A stretch of DNA of 64,000 nt, taken from Phaseolus vulgaris (lineage: Eukaryota > Streptophyta > Magnoliopsida > Fabales > Fabaceae). Shown one piece after another: positions 10,783-21,342 of the stretch. The stretch's first letter is position 1; every line of letters begins with the position of its first letter. The stretch covers positions 37,932,309 through 37,996,308 of the forward strand of contig NC_023751.2 in assembly GCF_000499845.2 (NCBI RefSeq). Reading direction: 5' to 3'. The notes beneath the pieces were generated by a model. The model was not told the DNA's origin. It saw nothing but the letters and a program-made list of their open reading frames with translations, and did not search any database. The position numbers and the translations under genes are program-made.

Positions 10783-12912
10783 TTGGAGAAAGAGGGCTTT
10801 GTAAAGGGTGTTCCAATAGGACAAGCTCTTGATATAAACATACCTCCCCCAAGGCCAAAAAGAAAACCTAGCAATCCTTATCCCCGGAAGACCAATGCTG
10901 TTGTCCCAACCTTACAAAATGGAGCAAAAAATGAAAAGTCTCTCATTTCAATTGCATCTTTACATGGTAAACAAGCATTGGACTTGGAGAAAGAACCACT
11001 TCCAGAGGTTATATCTTTTTATTTTTTATACTTCAATGGCAATTCACACTATCTGTTTTTCCCCCTTTCAATAAAATCACTCTACTTGCTCTTTCAGAAG
11101 CATGGTGTGGAACTAAAAGAAAACAAGAAGGAAAGCAGATGGAAAGCATTTACCATTCTCCATGAGGCACCTCGTTCATCAGTATCACTGCTGCAAAGAA
11201 ATTCATGTGCCTTAAGGGAGTTTATACCTTCAATAAAAGAGGTAATAACTCTAGATGAAACAAATGAATCTTTTATTACTGATGAGCTTCAAAATCACAA
11301 GTTGGAGTTACATGATGATGGAAACCACACACAAAAGACTAATGGCACATGTGAAGTCTTTAAGTTGGAGAATTTTGGTGCTTTGAAATTGGTTCAAACT
11401 GAGAAAACAAATGCTCCTCATTGTGCATTATCAATAGATGGCATGCAAGGAAATCAGAATTACCCAAGACATGTCCCTGTGCACGTCGTTGATGAGAACT
11501 TTGGAACCAATAATCAAAATCCATCCCCAGATATGTTTGTTCAAGACTCCATGTTCAATGTGCATCCTAAGATTCTCCCCAATTCTGCTGCATCAAACAT
11601 AACTGAAAGCCAAAATAACACAGAACGGTCATCTGTTCATCAATCATTTCCTCCTTGCCCTCCCCTCACACAGCATAATCAAGGTGATTACCATTCATTT
11701 CTTCACATGTCTTCCACCTTTTCAAATCTTATTGTCTCTACCTTGCTGCAAAACCCTGCTGCTCATGCTGCAGCAAGTTTTGCTGCTACATTTTGGCCCT
11801 ATGCAAATGCAGAAGCTTCCTCTGATTCTCCAGTGTGCACTCAGGGTTTTCCATCTGCACGAATTGGCTCGCCTCCAACTGTGACAACTATTACGGCTGC
11901 TACAGTAGCCGCCGCCACTGCATGGTGGGCTGCCCATGGACTGCTTCCTCTGTGTACTCCCTTTGCGTTTCCTCCTGCATCAGCGACCACAGCTCCATCC
12001 ATGACTATTGGCGAATCACCACACAAAAACCAACAAGGAGAGGTTAAGCCACAAAACTCTCCTATGCTAGATCAGATACTGGATCCAGAACAATCGGAAG
12101 TTATGCAAGCTCAACACCCAGCTGTTTCTTCATCAGAATCTCAGGATAAGGGAGATACCAATGTAAATATTGCATCAGAGGCTACTAATCCTGAGATGAA
12201 CCAAGCAATTTCTGAGAATCCCGATTCCGACAAAATGAACGGCAGAAAACCCGTAGACCGTTCCTCGTGTGGTTCTAACACAACCTCTAGCAGTGAAGAG
12301 TCTGAGATACAACAGAAGGATGAGAAAGAAAAGGAAGAACCCAATACACTTGATGCAAACCTTTTAGGTACAGAGCCTAATAATCGTCGCAGTAGAAGCA
12401 TTAACAACCTTACTGAATCTTGGAAGGAGGTCTCTGAAGGGGTATGACTGTTTATCTAATCAAGTGTTAATGCAGTGTATGTGTTTATATTATTGCTGCT
12501 TCTTTTCTCATGCCATTATTATTTTCAGGGAAGGCTTGCCTTTCAGGCGCTATTCTCCAGGGAGGTGTTGCCACAAAGCTTTTCACCTCTTCATGCTTTG
12601 ATAAATGCAGATAATTATCAGCCACACAGCATTAAAAACAATGCAGACTACAAAGATGAAGAAGACCTTGAAACCAAAAAATGCAGTCCTAATTGTGATG
12701 GGCTGCAGAAAAGTGTGTTATTTGTGAAAGATAATGATGAGGAGGAGGGATTGCTAAGCATAGGTCTTGGACAAGGAAAGCTGAAGAGTCGTCGAACAGG
12801 GTTTAAGCCTTACAAAAGGTGTTCGGTAGAGGCAAAGGAAAACATGGTCTGCAACCAAGGAGAAGAGAAAGGTGCCAAGAGAATACGGTTGAATGAGGAA
12901 GCTTCAACTTGA
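10783..12912 (+). pseudogene. LHY: LHY copy A: exons 4-6 only, MYB domain missing, ORF otherwise open
   Basis: Three exons match the last three coding exons of the complete gene: 10783-11007, 11098-12441 and 12529-12912, with introns of 90 and 87 bp and canonical GT-AG junctions. Together they give 650 open codons with no stop or frameshift, ending in the conserved LHY tail ([14 protein letters not shown]...[11 protein letters not shown]). Protein identity to LHY-B is about 93% by eye. Several changes are radical at positions I expect to be conserved, such as Cys to Arg in EAPCSSVS and Ser to Phe in KLENSG. The DNA-binding MYB exons and the promoter are absent upstream. The first in-frame Met in the remaining exons is near 11441. 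It is a truncated duplicate, possibly untranscribed; a dominant-negative or chimeric product cannot be excluded from sequence. Confidence 0.88.
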
Positions 12913-13585
12913 TGGTTGAGATATATGCATGCAAGCACACAAAGAAAATCTCTACTTTTGCATATAACATTTATATGTCCCTTTGATCTGGGTCTGTATT
13001 CCTTATCAGTTCACGAAACTGGTCGTGTAGATGTGTATAACATTCTTTTTGTTTCTTGGAATGATGTTACTGCAGTTCAAAACTCCGCTAAAATTGACCT
13101 AGACAACAAACTTTAAGTACTGTTTGTGCATGGATCGTTTAAGAATTTATAATCCATCGTTCAGTCACTTCACAAGATGCTGCTAATGCCTTTTCGAGTC
13201 TTCTAATTCATCATAGATATGGAGCATAGTAAGAAGTGTTCTTTGCTTGATTTGCAACTCCAAATTCCATATAATTTAACGGTGGTAGGTGATTTTTTTT
13301 TTATAAAAGATAAATTTAAATTAGGGGTAATGATTTAAACATTTAATGTTATGATAACCAATATTATTCACTTTATCCACTAATTTCATTCATTATTAAT
13401 TTTAAATATGATTTTTATTCATAATAAATTGTAAAATAATAACTATAACTAGTACTCTATTATATGTTTATAATTAAAACTTACAATAAACAAATTATAA
13501 TTTAGTTTTAAAATATGATAAATTGTTTTAAATTATTTAAAATTTAAAAATTATTTAATTTTATTTAAAAGATAGAGATAAAAGA
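12913..13585 (+). other. LHY-A 3' UTR and flank (paralogous to 50698-51075 and 53013-53450)
   Basis: Matches the LHY-B 3' region to about 13279. It then jumps to 53013 in block B; the inverted repeat and MITE lie between those points in block B only. Homology fades near 13585, the right limit of block A. Confidence 0.75.
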
Positions 13586-13963
13586 ATAGTTTGTTGTGGG
13601 GATAATAATGGAAATAGTGCATGTGAAATTTCACCTCGAAGAAAGAGAAAAAAGAATGGAGAAGGTTCAACTAAAAAAGTGACATAGTCTTCTTATTCCT
13701 CTTACAAATATTTTATCTATTTACCTGCATTAAATTTAAAACCTCTAAGTTCTGCAGACCCAAGACATGTTAACTGCAAGCATATAGTTGTGTACCCAAG
13801 AATAAATTCTAAATGTACACGTAATGCTAAGTTCAAATCCAGAAATGATAGGATAATTATTCCTTTTATATATTGTAAATATTATTTCGACACATACAAA
13901 CACTAGTCGTAAGAAAATTATATGTAGAATGTAATCATACCTACAATTTTAATTGCGACTTAT
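13586..13963. other. Spacer, nothing recognised
   Basis: Lies beyond the end of block A homology. The duplication junction should lie between here and the COMT gene, but no sharp breakpoint is visible. Confidence 0.45.
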
Positions 13964-15069
13964 TGAAAATCTCTTTTGTGTTCATCCTTACATTCTCTTA
14001 GCTGAATGAATGTCCTACGGTGGCGTGGCGTGGATTGACACCAACGATCCAATTACGTTTAATTAAGATCAGTGAAATTAAGTCGTTATTAAGAATTAGG
14101 TAATACACATTTAAGCACGATTCACTTCACTAATCCGGCCCAACAATGTAGGTCTATTAAAATAATATAAATAACACATATTCTAACAAGAAGCAGGTAC
14201 ATAATTTATTATTGTGTTCTGACAACTGAGTGTCGAACCCTTTACTGACTTGAGTGTCGAAGTGTTTTCTGTAAGTACCCCATTCGGAATTCACTAGGCC
14301 TCAGTTTATTTTTGGAAACGGAAAGAAGAAGATTTACTATGTGTGAGTAAAAAAAATAAAAAAACAACGTATTAAATAATATAAAACATGAAAAACGAAA
14401 AGGGTTTCCTGCTTAAAACTTTCTTCGCGTGGTAAGAAAGAATTGCGACGAAAGTTGTTTTATAGTTTAGATTAGTTTTTTATTTTAAACTAAAATTATT
14501 ATTATTTTTATTTAAAATAAGATTATAATTTAAATATAAAAATATAATTAAAACTGTAAAAAAATATTTATTATAAAATAACATAATTAATTATTTATAA
14601 GAATAAATATAAATAATAATAATAAATATATTTTTAAATAAAAAAAAATTATATAATAATTATATTAATTATAAAAAATAAAGATAAAAATATTAAAGTT
14701 ATTTAATTTATAAATAAATCAATCCAATTAATTTTTTATCAATTAAAAAAATATAATTTCAATCACATTTATCCCATCACTCACAAACTTTCATAAACTT
14801 TCTTTACACTTTCTACTCTATTTATCTTAATCCAAACAACCTCAATTTCTTCACACTTTTCCTTCAAGTCATCTCAAATCCACTCCCTCATTTTCACTCC
14901 GTAATCCAAACAAACTCTAGAAGACCGAGTGATCCAGCAGTTGAGATTGGAAGGAGTAACGAGAAGCTTGGAAGAGGAAACTTAAACATAGACCACCGAC
15001 CACCCGACAGGAAGGAAGAAGACGAAGCCTCTCAATATTTCTCTAGGTCTCATCTCCCCAACGAAAACA
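13964..15069 (-). mobile_element. Solo LTR (large LTR-retrotransposon family) with a nested MITE-like insert
   Basis: On the minus strand it begins TGTTTTCGTTGGGGAGATGA and ends TTTTCA, and it matches the solo LTRs at 26345-27433 and 43920-44412 (shared TTATTTATATTATTTTAATG and tgacgtacct-like phrases). Bases TTAT are shared at both flanks, so the 5-bp duplication is imperfect. There is no internal domain on either side. An AT-rich insert of about 620 bp splits it. Confidence 0.7.
14305..14925. mobile_element. AT-rich MITE-like insert within the solo LTR
   Basis: Interrupts the LTR between CACTAG and CTCTAG. The right end read on the minus strand, AGAGTTTGTTTGGATTACGG, weakly mirrors the left end GCCTCAGTTTATTTTTGG. 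No coding capacity. Superfamily uncertain. Confidence 0.45.
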
Positions 15070-16111
15070 TTATTATTTTAATAATATATAACTAAATATG
15101 TTTTTAACGAATATATTTTTATTTTATTTAAAAAAATGGTTTTATAGTAGTTGTTAATGAAAACATCATTGTAAGTTTTGGTGTTTAACGAAGACTTAAA
15201 TTGTCATTATTAAATAGTATTTTAATAATAATTTAGCACAAAATAATCTTCTAAATGAATAAAGAGAATCATGTCGTTCAAATAAAATAAATAATGAAAT
15301 ATTAATCAGCATATTAACCACCATAAAGTGTTATGGGTCGAATATTATATATATGAGAAAATTGTAGCAAGATTTATAAGATTTTGGAATTGTCTATATA
15401 AATAAAAAATTTCTTATACAAAATATTAAAAACTCGTCACTATTTTAGAATAACTATTTTTAATGATATTATCGTGATCAATAAATGAAATATGCATGAA
15501 TTAAATAGTGTGTTGGTTGAAGACAAAATGAGGTTTAAAAATTAAAAAGTTAACTTAATTCTTTAAGTAAGCCATAAGAAAAGCAAGGAACTAGAAAAAA
15601 TTTAGTGAAAAAACATGATATGCTAAAAGTTAATAAGCATCTAAAAATCTAGAAGAAATAATGAAGAAAAAATAATTATAATTTTTTTAGGAAATTTGGA
15701 CATTTTTTTTAAAAGGATTACTCAAAATAGGTTACTCAAATTGGTTCAAAAAGAAAAGTAAACTTAATAGTTATATATGTTTCGAATCAAATAAGTAATG
15801 AATTGATCCTAATTTTCCGACTCATGTTTCTAATACAAGGAGGGATTATTCAGTGTTTAAATCATAAGTTTAAATATAAAAAAATTATGTTCATGAAAAA
15901 TAAAGTGAAGACTCTTGTGGACTCTGATATCATCTTTTACATATTTCAAATATTTTATTAATATGAAAGTGCATATAACATAATATATTACATACCATGA
16001 GCTTGTTCTCTTACTTCAAAATGCATAAAAACAAACATAAAACACATAAACAAGCAATTAGAAATAAATCTGAGAAAGTAATAGGACATAGAACATAGCA
16101 TATGTTGTGGT
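15070..16111. other. AT-rich spacer, COMT downstream region
   Basis: No gene recognised. The last ~100 bp would be the COMT 3' UTR. Confidence 0.5.
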
Positions 16112-18929
16112 CTACTTGAAGAACTCCATAATCCAGAAAATGTTGACATGACATTCATATCTTATGCCACTAAATCCAGCTTCTCTTGCCAATTTCATGA
16201 ACTCTTCTTCAGATCGTTCTTTACCTCCTGGGTTCTGAGTCATCATCAAAACATCTATTTGTGAAATCGCCTTATAAGCATTATTAGTCTCTGTTATCTT
16301 TGGAAGAACTGCCTCCACAACTATCACTTTTCCATCATCAGGAATTGCATCATAGCAATTCTTCAACAACTTTAGACAATGTTCATCACTCCAATCATGA
16401 AGTATCCACTGCAGAGTTACTTAATGTCAAAGGGCAGATTGGTATAATTGAATTAAACTCTTTAATAGTTTTGATGTTATCTTTAATAGTTTTCTTTGTT
16501 TGTTTGACATTTTTTCATTGAGAAATAAGAAAGAATAACCACGAAAATCACAAATGGTTTATTCTATTTCTTATAGGGTTGGAAATCCCACATTGACTAG
16601 AGATAAGGACATTTCATAATATATAAATGGGTGCAAACCTCACTCCCATGAGCCGGTTTTATGGGGTTGAGTTACGCTTAAAACCCATTTCTTAACATGG
16701 TATCAGAGTCATTTCGAGCCTATCTTAGCGAGTATTTATTGGGTTTATCAGTCCACCCGCTATCGGGCCGTTATCGGACCACCCATAACATATATCTACA
16801 CGCACGGGCGATCGATTAGAGATAAGAACATTTCATAACATATAAATGAGTGCAAACCTCTCACCCCATGAGCCGGTTGTAGCAAAAAAAAAAAGTATAT
16901 TTCATACAAAACTTAAACAAATTTCTACCCTCCTTCCACTATAAAAAGGTTTCTAACCACATTTTAATTAAAGTGTTCTCTGCAACATTAAATCAACGAC
17001 TTAGAGTCTACTTTAAAGTTGAAATTAGAAAGAAAAAACGACAACGACCAGGCACACTGAAGAATTGAAAAATAAGAAACACATTCATAGTTTGTATTAA
17101 TTATATAAAAAACCAAATAAAGTTTTAATAGAATGTTTAGAAGTTTAAACTGAAGTCAGAAAGGTGTTTAAAACAGAAAAATACTTGCACCATGAAATAG
17201 TAAAAATATTCACTTGATAATTTACTATGATAATGCAACAATATATATAATTAAAAAATAAAAAAAGTTATAATTAAAATTTAAAAAAAAATGATTAAAA
17301 TATCTATTCATATTCAAGATAAGGAACACGTTCATAATTTGTATTAATTATATAAAAAAAACAAATAAAAAAGGTGTTTGATAAAAGGAGAGATTCCTCT
17401 CCTCTTTAAAATTAAATACTAGTATATTTTTCCCAGCACCCATCATTATGAATTGACCAAAATCTCCACTATCACAGACACACTTACCTTCATAAATATG
17501 GCGTCTCCTTTAGGCACATTTTCAAACATATCTCCCCCAACATGTTCCACTCCTGCAATATTAGGTACCTTTTGCTTTTAAAACTCAACCTATTCATAGC
17601 ATATATTATTAACAAATAAATTATTTTCAACATAAAAAATTATTAAATAAAAATTAATTTTTGATAAAAAAAATTAGTTATTATAATGATTAAATTATAG
17701 ATTATTTTAAAGATAAAAAAGTTATTAATTTTTAAATTAGTTTCTAAATTGATATGTAATTAGGTATCTAGATTTTTCTATCAAATTTAACTAATTAAAA
17801 ATTAATTATTAATAATAAAAATTAATTTAAAAATTAATCTATTTTTTAATCTTTAAAATAGTTTCTAATTTAATCATTATAACAATTAATTGATTTTTAA
17901 TTTTAAAATTAATTTTTAATCAATATATTTTAGTGTTTGTACTCTAAGCAAGTAAATATATTACACACTATTTATGTTATTATCTTGTAAAACTCTAAAT
18001 TTACCAAATAAGTCTTCAAAAGACAAAAAGAACATTTTTTTTTCTTAATTTTGCAGAACCACAGGATTGGAATGTGTAAGGATGATACCAGGATAGGAAG
18101 GAGCATCTCGAATGACATGAGGCAAGTCGAAATTGATGCCATGGATATTAGGGTATTTGGAAGTGATCAAGTTAATGTTGACTCCAAGACCACCACCAAC
18201 ATCCACCACTCTTTTTATGCCCTCAAAACCTTTGTAGGATTCCAGAACCTTCTTCATCACCAAAGTGGTGTGATTGATCATAGCTGTGTTGAAAACCTTG
18301 TTGAATCTTGAGTCCAAACGTGGATACTCAAAAGCATGAGTGCCATAAACCCTATTGAATGGAATACCCCCCTCCCTAGTTGCATCTTTCAGCTCACTCC
18401 TATTTTAAAACATACCAATATGTTTGTGATGGAAAGGTAGATAAAATGATAATAATAGTTGAGAGAGAGAGAGAGAGTTTAACCAGCTTTGTAGGAAGAT
18501 TTTGTCTTGGACTAAGGCCATCAAGGGTCCCAACGAAACTCCATCAGAATTGGGAGCAAAGAATGCGGCGACGGGAGTGATGGTGTAGAGGCGGTGAAAG
18601 GAGGGAGGAACACGGTGGTCGGAAACGAGGGAAGAGTGAAGAATGGAGTGAGAAGAAAGAAGTGCGAGGAGACGATCTAGCATTGAGGCTGCTTGTGGGT
18701 TACTGCAACTAATCTTTGATGCTATTTCCTTAGCAGACAGCTTAGCACCTTCTCCAGCTTCTTTGAGCACCTGAAACACTCCCAGGTCCGTCGCCGATTG
18801 CAGTGCCATGGAAAGAACCACCGAACTCACAAGCTGCATGGCACGCGAGAAGCTTTCTTCATCTTGTGTTTGTTGTTCTTCCTTCCTCTTCTCTTCATCA
18901 TTGAACCTTGAATTTGGAAGGCTTGCCAT
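16112..18929 (-). CDS. Caffeic acid 3-O-methyltransferase-like (class II plant O-methyltransferase)
   Basis: Likely an S-adenosylmethionine-dependent methyltransferase acting on phenolic hydroxyls in the cytosol (lignin or flavonoid branch). Four exons on the minus strand: 18929-18484, 18399-18089, 17552-17488 and 16408-16112, all GT-AG, giving 372 codons, close to the family's ~365. The N-terminal half is the dimerisation region. The SAM-binding motif VVDVGGGLG lies in exon 2. The catalytic His of the HDWSDEH motif is residue 278, at the start of exon 4. The family phrases [21 protein letters not shown] and NPGGKER are present. The start is the ATG at 18929; the upstream GTG is not used. Introns 2 and 3 hold a decayed MITE and a TRIM element. 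The substrate cannot be read from sequence. A disrupted copy lies at 1294-1524. Confidence 0.9.
16577..16882 (+). mobile_element. TRIM-like element in COMT intron 3
   Basis: LTR-like unit 16577-16697 is followed by the primer-binding site TGGTATCAGAG (16698 onward) and a partial second LTR near 16811-16882. The initial T of TGTTGG is mutated. It lies antisense to the host gene within its 1077-bp third intron. Confidence 0.7.
17620..17930. mobile_element. Degenerate CACTA-type MITE in COMT intron 2
   Basis: Shows the self-complementary core of the family (TTTTTAAATTAGTTTCTAAATTGATATGTAAT and its inverse half) without intact CACTA ends. Confidence 0.5.
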
Positions 18930-19585
18930 CTCCACGTAGCTTGTACACTTAAAACCAATGTATATTCTTCTTCTTCTTCTTGCCTATTTTAGAAAAGTTA
19001 GAGGGGTATACAGCACTTTAATTTGAAAAAAGTGGTGGTTAGATGCACCACTTTACTATTATATCTGTGGAGTCATGTTAAAGTGACCGCCACAAGCCAT
19101 ATTTAAAATATTTATAATAGTAGTTGCAAGAATTTTTTTTAAACTCAGTTGAGAGTAAATAAATTAAGATCCTATGTGATAGATTAGGTTTATTGGGATA
19201 GGTGATTTATGATTAAATATTATAAATAATTTTTTTATAGAAGTCTAAAGTACACTTTTAATGAGTTTTTAAGATACACTTTGAATATTGAACATTTTTT
19301 TATTGTTGAAGGATTTTATAAAGATGAAGCACCTCCAACTTACAACTTAAAAAAGAAAACTTAAGTGAGAAGTAAACGAGTGACGGAAGAATCTTTATGT
19401 CAGCAATTATTCAAAGAGTTCTAAATACTATTTAAATCCACTGTCCAAGTACAATTATTTTTAAATTGATACACTGTATTAAAATTTAGATTAACTAAGT
19501 TTTGTCAATTTATTTTAGCGATAAGATCGAATCTAATTAAAAAAATATGGATAATAAATTTACATGAATTAAAATAAATTTAATG
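18930..19585. other. COMT promoter and duplicated spacer
   Basis: Upstream region of the intact COMT gene. 18985-19145 and 19455-19575 align with block A at 1990-2190 and 3110-3240. No promoter element is clear enough to name. Confidence 0.6.
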
Positions 19586-19589
19586 ATCA

Positions 19590-19850
19590 TTAATTAAAAC
19601 TAATTTAGTGACTATATATATAAAAACTAATTTAGTGACTATTAAATAAAAACTAATAATTTAATGATCAAGTACATAAAAACTAATTTAGTGATTATTA
19701 AATAAAAACTAATTTAGTGATCAAATATATAGAAATTAATTTAGTATCCAATTATATAGAAACTAAACTAACAACCAATTTTATTGATACTAATTTGGTG
19801 ACAAAAATATATAGAAACTTATTTAGTGACCAAACATTTTAAATTTTTTT
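19590..19850. repeat. AT-rich tandem repeat, ~25-35-bp unit
   Basis: Repeats of AAAAACTAATTTAGTGA followed by a short variable stretch, at least eight degenerate copies. Another short repeat (ATTAAATCCACTTTGT) follows at 19860-19935. Confidence 0.75.
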
Positions 19851-19954
19851 TAAATCCATTTAAAGTGGATTAAATCTAGATTAAATCCACTTTGTTAATT
19901 AGATTAAATCCACTTTGTCAATTACATTAAATCCATTTTGATATGGACACAGAC

Positions 19955-20335
19955 TAATTTGGTTCGATCTGGACCTAAGCCTACTCAACCGGGACGCGGA
20001 CCAACTCGACTCGACATCGAGTCGGGCCCGAACGAATCGGCATAGGCCCGATCCCGCACAACTCAACATCGGTCCGGGTCCAGACAACTCGACATCGACA
20101 CGGGCCCGAACGACTTGACATCGACCCAGGCCCGAACGACTCAATATTGGTCCAGGCTCGGACGACTCAAAATCGATTCGGGCTTGAACGACTCGACATC
20201 GGTCCGGACTCGCTCGATTCGATATCAGCCCGGAGCCTCTCGACTCGAAATCAGTTCGGACCCGAACGATTCGACATTGATCCGAGACCGCTCAACTCGA
20301 TATCGATCTGAACCCGGACGACTCATCAGCCTAGC
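19955..20335. repeat. GC-rich minisatellite, ~28-30-bp unit
   Basis: About twelve degenerate copies of a unit like CCCGAACGACTCGACATCG followed by a variable GTCCGGG-type stretch. Base composition jumps to well over 50% GC inside a ~30% GC region. Both overlapping ORFs here are repeat artefacts. Confidence 0.85.
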
Positions 20336-20339
20336 TTAA

Positions 20340-21099
20340 ATCAAGTTTGCAATTTCAACATTCAAACCTCTCCATCTCTCTCTCACTATATATTCTCTTA
20401 TCCACTTATAATTCTTACCTAGGAAAATAAATAATTTAGGCGTGAGTGGACATTAACAATGTCAACACCCATGTTGGGGCATGATATAATTCAAGGATAT
20501 AGAAAATTGGTAAAACAACATCAGTAATGGTGCTAAACGGAAAAACCAACAACTAGATAATTTAGCGCACTTGGTAAATAGAGCATGAGGGTCAAGGATC
20601 TTTCTGGGAACCCAAGTATCAAGAGGATGAAATTGGGTTTGTTGATGTATTTCGCGAACAAACACATTTCTCTGTAATCTAAACAATCACAATCGTGATT
20701 TGAGTTTCTAGCTGCAGTTGCGAAATTTATAACAAATTCATGAAAATACATAGAAGCATTTGAGAGTTCAGCTCTAATATTCACAACATTGACCAAAGTT
20801 ACATTATTATATTTCCATTGCAAGATTATTTGCTAAGAAATATGTGGAACCATGGTAATTGTAGGTGCAAATTTTTGGGGGCAGGAAACTCTTCACGAAG
20901 AGTATATACTATGCAAGTATGTATGTAGATTCTTAGAGATTGTAAATGAAGAATAGAACATGAAAACATAATTTAGGGTTTTAAGATGAAGAAGATAGTA
21001 AAGTTGCGCGCAAGCACACAAATAAAAGCAAAATGCTATAATGGAGTACGAATCAAAACTTACAATAAAACAATTTGAAGAGATTGGCCTCCTTCGGAG
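20340..21099. other. Spacer with unidentified minus-strand coding-like stretch
   Basis: A 96-codon minus ORF (20823-20533) and an overlapping 74-codon one (20686-20462) contain no motif I know. This stretch and 25626-25745 flank the Copia insertion and are continuous once it is removed. Confidence 0.4.
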
Positions 21100-21104
21100 C
21101 AGAG

Positions 21105-21245
21105 TGTTAGAGCAGACACACAAAAGATGGAACTCACAGTGAGAAATATGAGAAGAGAGTCTGTTCTGTTATTGATTTCTTCTTATTTAAACAATACAAA
21201 GAATTGTCTATTTATAGGCACTATTAATTTGGATTATTTCTAACA
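21105..21245 (-). repeat. 3' LTR of the young Copia element
   Basis: 141 bp, identical by eye to the 5' LTR. The terminal short inverted repeat TGTTAG/CTAACA is intact. Confidence 0.93.
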
Positions 21246-21342
21246 CCCCACCATAATCCAAAATACAACTGTTCATGACAGAAAAAATAAAACTACTGAT
21301 CACGATAGAAAACTGCCTTCATATCTGTTTAAAAATTTCAAA

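Noticed and set aside
10783..12447. A continuous 554-codon ORF (and a 555-codon one at 48442-50109) that could be called as a single-exon gene
   Set aside because: Each reads through the 90-bp intron 4 and ends just inside intron 5, and the first codon is TTG directly after a splice acceptor. The exon model with LHY homology explains them better.
12916..13116. 66-codon ORF after LHY-A
   Set aside because: It lies in the LHY 3' UTR; the equivalent region of copy B does not keep the frame.
16112..18929. Isoflavone 7-O- or 4'-O-methyltransferase identity
   Set aside because: The sequence follows the COMT type ([29 protein letters not shown]) rather than the isoflavone methyltransferase type. 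The exact substrate is left open.
20462..20823. Two overlapping minus-strand ORFs near the young Copia as a host gene
   Set aside because: No start context, domain or splice support; I could not link them to any family.
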